DNA of 18,041 nt from Candidatus Brocadiaceae bacterium (lineage in GTDB: Bacteria > Planctomycetota > MHYJ01 > JACQXL01 > CAKKQI01): positions 1-18,041 of the forward strand of contig CAKKQI010000357.1 of NCBI GenBank assembly GCA_919901895.1, given 5' to 3'. Within the stretch, counting starts at the first letter, position 1. Every line of letters begins with the position of its first letter. Position numbers and translations under genes: made by a program. The notes under the pieces were generated by a model that saw only the letters and a program-made list of their open reading frames with translations, made no database searches and was not told the DNA's origin. This document shows positions 13,389 through 18,041 of the stretch, piece after piece.

Positions 13389-14522
13389 ATGCATTTTGCG
13401 ACCAAAGCCATCCATCAGGGGCAGGAACCGGATCCGTTCACCGGAGCGATTATGACGCCGATCTACCAGACAGCCACTTACGTTCAACCGGCCCCCGGGC
13501 AGCCGAAAGGGTTTTCTTATTCCCGGACGGCTAATCCGACCCGTCAGGCCCTGGAAAAAAACCTGGCTCCATTAGAAAACGCTAAATACGCCCTCACTTT
13601 TGCCAGCGGGTTAGCCGCCATTAATAATATCATGAATATTTTTAAAGCCGGCGACCATATTATTTCGCTTGATGACCCCTACGGCGGAACCTACCGGATT
13701 TTTACCAGATTATACCAAAATTATAACCTGGAATTTTCATTTGTGGATACCAGCAATCTGGAAAATATCAAGCGGGCGATTAAATCGAATACCAAACTCC
13801 TCTGGTTAGAAACGCCTTCCAACCCTTTGCTTAAGATTACGGATATTAAAAGTACGGTAACGCTGGCGAAAAAACATAATCTAATCGTAGTGGTGGACAA
13901 TACTTTTGCAACGCCTTATCTTCAGTTACCGCTGGAGTTGGGAGCGGATATCGTGATTCACAGTACGACCAAATATTTAGGCGGGCATTCGGATTTAATC
14001 GGCGGGGCGTTGGTGCTTAATGACGATAAATTATACGAGCAACTTAAATTTTTCCAGAATGCGGTTGGCGCCATTCCGGGTCCGCTGGATTGTTTCCTGG
14101 TTTTGCGCGGTATTAAGACCCTGGCCGTGCGGATGGAGCGCCATTGTCAGAATGCCCGGGCCGTTGCGGAATTTCTGATTAAACATCCTAAGGTAGAAAA
14201 AGTTTATTATCCGGGGTTGTCATCCCATTCCGGTTACCAGATTGCTAAAAAACAGATGAGTGATTTTGGGGCGATGCTTTCGTTTGAACCGAAGTGCAGT
14301 GATGAACAGGCAAAAAAAATAGTGGCTTCAACTAAAATATTTTCCCTGGCGGAGAGTCTGGGATGCGTCCGGTCTTTGATTAACCATCCGGCCACGATGA
14401 CCCATGCTTCCATTCCGCCGGAAGTCCGGAAGCAAATCGGGATTTCGGACCGGCTCATCCGGCTTTCGGTTGGTATAGAAGATATTCGGGATTTGATTGA
14501 TGATTTGGAACAAGCGCTATAA
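13389..14522 (+). CDS. metB: Cystathionine gamma-synthase / gamma-lyase family PLP enzyme
   Basis: 377 residues, normal for the Cys/Met-metabolism PLP family. Visible marks: YSRTANPTR (44-52) for phosphate binding from the partner subunit, FASGLAA (71-77), ETPSNP (141-146), Asp170 in VVVDNTFATP and the PLP lysine Lys195 in HSTTKYLGGHSD. Near the C-terminus NHPATMTHASIPPEVR is typical of gamma-lyases and gamma-synthases. The enzyme joins activated homoserine to cysteine (gamma-synthase) or splits cystathionine (gamma-lyase); the two cannot be told apart by eye. Its position between aspartate kinase and homoserine dehydrogenase genes favours methionine synthesis. It starts 33 bases after the aspartate kinase gene. 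Confidence 0.92.
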   Translation: MHFATKAIHQGQEPDPFTGAIMTPIYQTATYVQPAPGQPKGFSYSRTANPTRQALEKNLAPLENAKYALTFASGLAAINNIMNIFKAGDHIISLDDPYGGTYRIFTRLYQNYNLEFSFVDTSNLENIKRAIKSNTKLLWLETPSNPLLKITDIKSTVTLAKKHNLIVVVDNTFATPYLQLPLELGADIVIHSTTKYLGGHSDLIGGALVLNDDKLYEQLKFFQNAVGAIPGPLDCFLVLRGIKTLAVRMERHCQNARAVAEFLIKHPKVEKVYYPGLSSHSGYQIAKKQMSDFGAMLSFEPKCSDEQAKKIVASTKIFSLAESLGCVRSLINHPATMTHASIPPEVRKQIGISDRLIRLSVGIEDIRDLIDDLEQAL

Positions 14523-14561
14523 ACCACCGATTAACACCGATTTTAAAAGGATTACACCGAT
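14522..14561 (+). repeat. ACCGAT repeats between metB and hom
   Basis: The 39-base gap holds three ACCGAT units (ACCACCGATTAACACCGAT, then ACACCGAT just before the ATG of hom). It also contains AAAAGGA, which serves as the hom ribosome site. The unit matches that in bioA insertion 1. Confidence 0.55.
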
Positions 14562-15866
14562 ATGGCTGAAAAAAAAGAAATAAAAATCGGTTTGTTAGGT
14601 TGCGGGCAAATTGGCACCGGTTTGATTCAACTGCTTCAGCGGCAGAGTAAATTTATTGAAAAAAGAACCGGTTTACGGTTAAAAATTTGCCGTGTTCTGG
14701 TGCGTGACCCGGTTAAGTCCCGTCAAGGCGGGATTAACCGGAAATTACTGACCACTAATGCCGAAAATATTTTACGCAATCAAGAAATTGATATTGTGGT
14801 GGAAGTGCTGGGCGGCGTAACGGCGCCGCGGCGTTTGATTCTGGATGCCTTAAAATCCGGCAAACATGTGGTTACGGCCAATAAAGCGGTGCTGGCCGAA
14901 CACGGGCCGGAAATTATGCAGATGGCTTACCATTGCCGTAAACAAGTGCATTATGAAGCCAGTGTCTGCGCCGGTATTCCGATTATCCGTTCTATCCGCG
15001 AGGGATTGTTGGCTAATAAGATTGATTTGCTGATGGGGATTCTCAACGGGACAACTAATTATATTCTTACCCGGATGGCTGAACAGGGGCAATCTTTTGC
15101 CGAGGCGTTAAAAGAAGCCCAGCAAAAAGGGTTTGCCGAACCGGACCCGGCGCTGGATATCAGCGGGATGGATACCGCTCATAAACTGGCGATTTTATCA
15201 ACCTTAACTTTCGGTACGCGACTCCGGATTAAAGATATTTATGTGGAAGGTATTTCTCAGATAGATTTAGAAGACATCAAAAACGCCGAAGAGTTTGGAT
15301 TAGTGGTAAAACTTCTGGCGATCGGCCGGCTTGTTGATAACAAATTGGATTTAAGGGTGCATCCGACGATGATACCCAAAACTCATCCGTTGGCTTCGGT
15401 GCGTCAGGAATTTAATGCGGTTTATCTGCACGGCGATGCGGTCGGGCCGATGATGTTCACCGGAAAAGGGGCCGGACCGCTGCCGACGGCCAGCGCCCTT
15501 TTATCCGATATCATTGACCTGGCCAGCAGCCTGTCTGCCAATAGGCAAGATATTTTAACCATAGAAAATATTTACTGGGGTAACAAAAAAATAGTTCCGA
15601 TTAGCCGGACAAAATCGGAATATTACCTGAGATTTCCGATTATTGATAAACCCGGGATAATCGGTAAAATTACGACCACGCTTGGCCGTTACGGAATCAG
15701 TCTCTCCGGTGCGACCGCCCGGCTGGCGCCCGAACGCTTCGGACTGGGACATGTCCGCGTGATTACCCGCGATGCTTTGGAATCAGATATTCGCAGAGCC
15801 ATTTCCGAAATCAACCGTTTCCACATTATGCGCGGTAAAGCTGTGGCCATCCGGATAGAAGATTAA
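14562..15866 (+). CDS. hom: Homoserine dehydrogenase
   Basis: 434 residues. Reduces aspartate semialdehyde to homoserine with NAD(P)H. The Rossmann loop GLLGCGQIGTG (10-20), TANKAVLAEHG (105-115), YEASVCAGIPII (131-142), LNGTTNYIL (161-169) and the catalytic EPDPALDISGMDTAHK with Asp204 and Lys208 are present. A C-terminal ACT domain (about 355-434) suggests feedback control by threonine. Length is normal for the monofunctional enzyme. Residues 53-58 (SRQGGI) are encoded by a palindrome (14711-14739). The gene is 39 bases after metB and probably cotranscribed with it and with the aspartate kinase gene; together they carry aspartate flow towards methionine and threonine. Confidence 0.95.
   Translation: MAEKKEIKIGLLGCGQIGTGLIQLLQRQSKFIEKRTGLRLKICRVLVRDPVKSRQGGINRKLLTTNAENILRNQEIDIVVEVLGGVTAPRRLILDALKSGKHVVTANKAVLAEHGPEIMQMAYHCRKQVHYEASVCAGIPIIRSIREGLLANKIDLLMGILNGTTNYILTRMAEQGQSFAEALKEAQQKGFAEPDPALDISGMDTAHKLAILSTLTFGTRLRIKDIYVEGISQIDLEDIKNAEEFGLVVKLLAIGRLVDNKLDLRVHPTMIPKTHPLASVRQEFNAVYLHGDAVGPMMFTGKGAGPLPTASALLSDIIDLASSLSANRQDILTIENIYWGNKKIVPISRTKSEYYLRFPIIDKPGIIGKITTTLGRYGISLSGATARLAPERFGLGHVRVITRDALESDIRRAISEINRFHIMRGKAVAIRIED
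14711..14739. repeat. In-frame palindrome in hom
   Basis: GGTTAA (14711-14716) pairs with TTAACC (14734-14739) and TCCCG (14718-14722) with CGGGA (14729-14733), with one bulged base and a 6-base loop TCAAGG. It encodes VKSRQGGIN in a loop region of the Rossmann domain. A similar core (GTCCCTCAAGGCGGGAC) is at 17674-17690. Confidence 0.65.
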
Positions 15867-15885
15867 ACACTCCAACCGGTTTCAT

Positions 15886-15913
15886 TTGACTTTAATCAAA
15901 AAACAAGTATAGT
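15886..15913 (+). promoter_or_regulatory. Promoter of the DAHP synthase gene
   Basis: TTGACT (15886-15891) is 16 bases from TATAGT (15908-15913). The start point would fall at about 15920, the A of the start codon, so the transcript is predicted to be leaderless. This separates aroF transcription from hom. Confidence 0.6.
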
Positions 15914-15919
15914 GATTTT

Positions 15920-16798
15920 ATGGCTAAAGCAATGAAAAAATTACGTGTTCCGATAAAATCAGGGCGTGCCCCGATTGTATCGGGGCGTGAACAGGTTTAT
16001 TATTTAGCAAGCCGTCGTAATCAAACCAAAGATACGATTATTAAAGTAGGTGGTGTTACTTTTGGCGGTAATAATTTCGTGATTATTGCCGGGCCCTGTG
16101 CAGTGGAGTCGCAAAAACAGATTATTCAGACGGCTCGCTGGTTAAAAATACAGGGGGCGCAGATGCTCAGGGGTGGTATTTTTAAGCCGCGGACTTCGCC
16201 TTATTCGTTTCAGGGGTTAGGATTGGAGGGATTGGAATATCTTTATCAGGCAAAGGTTAAATTCGGTCTGCCGATTGTGACCGAGGTTTTGACACCGGCC
16301 CAGGTGTATGAACTGTTACCGAAAGTTGATCTGTTGCAGGTGGGCGCGCGGAATATGCAGAATTTTGCTTTGCTTGATGAAATCGGCCGGGTGGATAAAC
16401 CGGTTTTGCTCAAACGGGGCATTATGGCCTCTATAGACGAATTGCTGGCCGCGGCCGAGTATATCCTGGCCAGAGGAAACCGGCAGGTAATACTCTGCGA
16501 GCGAGGTATTCGGACTTTTGAGTCGGCGACCAGAAACACGCTTGATTTAAGCGCCGTGCCGGTTTTGAAGGAAAAGACTCATTTACCGGTTATCGTTGAC
16601 CCTTCGCATGCGACCGGTTGCCGGCGGTGGGTGATTCCTATGGCTAAAGCCGCGATGGCCTGCGGCGCACACGGAGTTATGGTGGAGGTTCATCCCGCTC
16701 CGGAACGGGCCCTGTCGGATGGCGACCAATCGCTCGGATTTACAGAATTCAGGCAACTGGTTAAGGAATTAAATAAATTACGACCAGCCTGCTGCTGA
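15920..16798 (+). CDS. aroF: 3-deoxy-7-phosphoheptulonate (DAHP) synthase, type I-beta
   Basis: 292 residues. Joins phosphoenolpyruvate and erythrose 4-phosphate, the first step to aromatic amino acids. The metal ligands are all visible: Cys60 (AGPCAVES), His230 (DPSHATG), Glu256 (VEVHPAPE) and Asp267 (LSDGDQSL). LRGGIFKPRTSPYSFQG (83-99) binds phosphate. It is the short KDO8P-synthase-like type; the ferredoxin-like regulatory domain of some relatives is absent, so it may lack feedback control. The core begins about YYLASR (27-32), so the first 26 residues are an extra, partly repeat-derived stretch that includes the palindrome-encoded APIVSG (17-22). An internal ATG at codon 5 is an alternative start. 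The gene is 53 bases after hom. Confidence 0.93.
   Translation: MAKAMKKLRVPIKSGRAPIVSGREQVYYLASRRNQTKDTIIKVGGVTFGGNNFVIIAGPCAVESQKQIIQTARWLKIQGAQMLRGGIFKPRTSPYSFQGLGLEGLEYLYQAKVKFGLPIVTEVLTPAQVYELLPKVDLLQVGARNMQNFALLDEIGRVDKPVLLKRGIMASIDELLAAAEYILARGNRQVILCERGIRTFESATRNTLDLSAVPVLKEKTHLPVIVDPSHATGCRRWVIPMAKAAMACGAHGVMVEVHPAPERALSDGDQSLGFTEFRQLVKELNKLRPACC
15968..15986 (+). repeat. In-frame palindrome, copy 2
   Basis: GCCCCGATTGTATCGGGGC, identical to the coding strand of 3800-3818 and read in the same frame to give APIVSG. It lies in the non-conserved N-terminal extension of DAHP synthase. Confidence 0.85.
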
Positions 16799-16880
16799 AG
16801 CCGAACCCAAACGTAACGTCGTGGCAAGCGGTTGATAACAAACCGACCAAATTGTTTTTTATAGGAATCGGTGGCTTAAA

Positions 16881-17426
16881 TTACTGTTGAACTTTTATCA
16901 ATTCCAATTCAAAAATCAGGGTAGAATTAGGAGGAATAACGCCCTTATCCTGTTCGCCGTAACCTAAGTTCGGCGGGACAATCAATTTCCTTTTACCGCC
17001 GACCTTCATTCCGCAGACACCTTCATCCCATCCTTTAATAACACGTCGCACACCTACAGTGAATGGATACGGCTTGCCCCTGTCTACCGAACTGTCAAAC
17101 TTTTTGCCACCATCTGCTAACCAGCCCGTGTAATGGACCCAGACCGTACTGCCGGAGGTTGCTTCTTCGCCAACGCCAATCATTGTATCAACATATTGCA
17201 AACCGGAAGTGGTCGTCATGGTTACTGGATTCTGGACCACGATAGGTTGGGGTTCAGGCAGTTTGGGTGGTTCTTTTTCTTCATCTGACCCGGTTTTCAT
17301 TGTCTTTGAAATGGATGATGTTTTAGAAGACTTTTTTGTCAATTTTTTTTTAGGTTTGCTGTCACATCCGATTATGATAAGACTGACTGCTAAGGTGATT
17401 ACCCCTAATAAGATCATCTTTTTCAT
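16881..17426 (-). CDS. FKBP-type peptidyl-prolyl isomerase lipoprotein
   Basis: 181 residues from the ATG at 17426; an in-frame GTG at 17435 is less likely because an AAAGG ribosome site sits 8 bases before the ATG. The signal ends with the lipobox IIGC (Cys21), so the mature protein is lipid-anchored in the envelope. A Lys/Ser/Pro-rich linker (about 22-70) leads to one FKBP domain (75-181): GLQYVDTMIG, VHYTGWLADGGKKFDSS, FTVGVRRVIKGWDEGVCGMKVGGKR, and LGYGEQDKGVIPPNSTLIFELEL, each in the normal order. Key residues Tyr99, Asp111, Ile130, Trp133 and Tyr156 are kept, so proline isomerase activity is likely. It may help fold exported proteins. Single gene with its own promoter. Confidence 0.93.
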   Translation of the reverse strand: MKKMILLGVITLAVSLIIIGCDSKPKKKLTKKSSKTSSISKTMKTGSDEEKEPPKLPEPQPIVVQNPVTMTTTSGLQYVDTMIGVGEEATSGSTVWVHYTGWLADGGKKFDSSVDRGKPYPFTVGVRRVIKGWDEGVCGMKVGGKRKLIVPPNLGYGEQDKGVIPPNSTLIFELELIKVQQ

Positions 17427-17468
17427 ATAAAACACCTTTCTTTAATTTACAGATTAAGTTTAGGGTGT

Positions 17469-17496
17469 ATTCTACGAAACCAGATTGTTTTGTCAA
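17469..17496 (-). promoter_or_regulatory. Promoter of the FKBP lipoprotein gene
   Basis: On the minus strand a perfect TTGACA (17491-17496) is 16 bases from TAGAAT (17469-17474). The start point is near 17462, giving a leader of about 35 bases that contains the ribosome site. Confidence 0.65.
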
Positions 17497-17529
17497 TTAT
17501 AATATGAGCTAAAATTTTCATCAACTTAG

Positions 17530-17544
17530 GGGATAAATCCGTTT
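17530..17544. repeat. Second copy of a dispersed 15-mer
   Basis: GGGATAAATCCGTTT is the exact reverse complement of 6088-6102. It lies just to the left of the composite repeat at 17574-17858. Confidence 0.5.
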
Positions 17545-17573
17545 TATATTACGTCTTACAGCCTTCAGTCGTA

Positions 17574-17858
17574 AGAGACTCTAACAAAACCCTCGTATTG
17601 TAGTGTGGGGATGTTGGACTTTTCTCTTGTGTCATTCCCGCGTACAGACTGTGTCATAATGTCATTACGAGGAGTCCCTCAAGGCGGGACGACGAAGTAA
17701 TCTCATTAAATAGAGATTGCTTCACCCTTACAGGGTTCGCAATGACAAAAAGAGGATTATGACACAGTCTGGTAGGCGGGAATCCAGACTCATTTGGAAA
17801 TTACTGGATTCCTGCTTTCGCAGGAATGATGGTTTAAGGATGTTTTGTTAGAGTCTCT
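17574..17858. repeat. 285-bp composite of nested inverted repeats
   Basis: The ends are perfect 17-base inverted repeats (AGAGACTCTAACAAAAC at 17574-17590, its complement at 17842-17858). Inside, 17631-17660 pairs with 17756-17784, including a perfect 16-base core CAGACTGTGTCATAAT at 17645-17660. Within that, GTCATTACGAGGAG... to AATCTC (17661-17704) pairs imperfectly with 17713-17746 (GAGATTGCTTC to GCAATGAC). A separate hairpin ATTCCTGC/GCAGGAAT is at 17808-17827. There is no open reading frame of note. GTCATTGCGAG...AATCTC repeats are, from memory, common dispersed repeats in several bacterial groups. Confidence 0.75.
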
Positions 17859-18041
17859 AAATATCAGTCTTAATTTTATGGTATTTGCCGTGAAAAATAC
17901 TATATTAATTACCTGCAAAGACGTGATTTTCTTAACCGCATCAATCAATTCCAGAAAACTGAGTCAGGTTAGATGGTGGGACTTGTTATTTTTTTCCTGG
18001 TATGTTTTTTAAAAGAGTGGCCGCAGACAGCCATATGAATT
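17859..18041. other. Right end without a clear gene
   Basis: Apart from the repeat and the FKBP promoter, the last 183 bases hold no supported gene. A weak inverted repeat (GTATTT/AAATAC, about 17881-17900) is present. On the minus strand a frame ending in a stop at 17986-17988 is open to the window edge (FIWLSAATLLKNIPGKK), and could be the tail of a gene beyond the window; it is too short to call. Confidence 0.3.

Noticed and set aside
14400..14440. Palindrome TTCCGCCGGAA in the metB-like gene
   Set aside because: It encodes HASIPPE, a conserved part of this enzyme family, so it is explained by the protein and not by an inserted repeat.
16799..16880. Terminator between the DAHP synthase and FKBP genes
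   Set aside because: Only a loose ACCGA/TCGGT pairing was seen across a long loop, too weak to call.
18002..18041. Possible start of a plus-strand gene (MFFKRVAADSHMN)
   Set aside because: No ribosome site or promoter and only 13 codons before the window ends.
17986..18041. Possible tail of a minus-strand gene ending FIWLSAATLLKNIPGKK
   Set aside because: Only about 18 codons are visible and a second frame is equally open; mentioned but not called.

Overview
The window looks like chromosomal DNA from an uncultured Gram-negative bacterium. The signs are exported HtrA-type proteins, a lipobox-bearing FKBP lipoprotein and a secreted kelch propeller. The many short palindromic repeats, the MoxR/DUF58 pair and the serine-protease paralogues would suit a Planctomycetota/PVC- or Omnitrophota-like lineage, but no rRNA or other phylogenetic marker is present, so this is only a guess. 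I see no phage, transposase, CRISPR array, tRNA or rRNA.

Left part (53-5941, minus strand): a tight five-gene series read right to left. It encodes a MoxR AAA+ ATPase, an overlapping DUF58/vWA protein, a membrane-anchored trypsin-like protease fused to TPRs, an exported protein with two degenerate trypsin-like domains plus a PDZ domain, and a small exported trypsin-like protease without a PDZ. The tandem protein has lost the serine nucleophile in both domains (Asp in one, Ile in the other). The cassette therefore pairs two apparently active proteases with one pseudoprotease that carries the only PDZ. The head of the series has a good promoter framed by an inverted repeat.

Middle part (6225-9078): a YbgC-like thioesterase gene overlapping a secreted six-blade kelch gene on the plus strand, convergent with an NAD(P)-malic enzyme gene on the minus strand. 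Two small toxin-antitoxin-like pairs follow, DUF4258/YgiT zinc finger (9309-9871) and HicB/HicA (11479-11927). They flank bioA (minus strand), whose product has two unusual internal insertions built from repeat-like DNA.

Right part (11979-16798, plus strand): aspartate kinase, cystathionine gamma-synthase/lyase, homoserine dehydrogenase, then DAHP synthase from its own promoter. The first three feed aspartate towards homoserine, methionine and threonine; the last opens aromatic biosynthesis. An FKBP-type lipoprotein gene lies on the minus strand (16881-17426). The final 600 bases hold its promoter and a 285-bp composite of nested inverted repeats.

The most striking sequence-level signal is a set of small palindromes that sit in frame inside genes. 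One 19-base palindrome occurs identically, in the same frame, in the protease-TPR gene and the DAHP synthase gene, giving the same peptide APIVSG in unrelated proteins. Others lie in bioA, hom and the aspartate kinase gene. This resembles repeat elements that spread into coding sequence, as known for Rickettsia palindromic elements.
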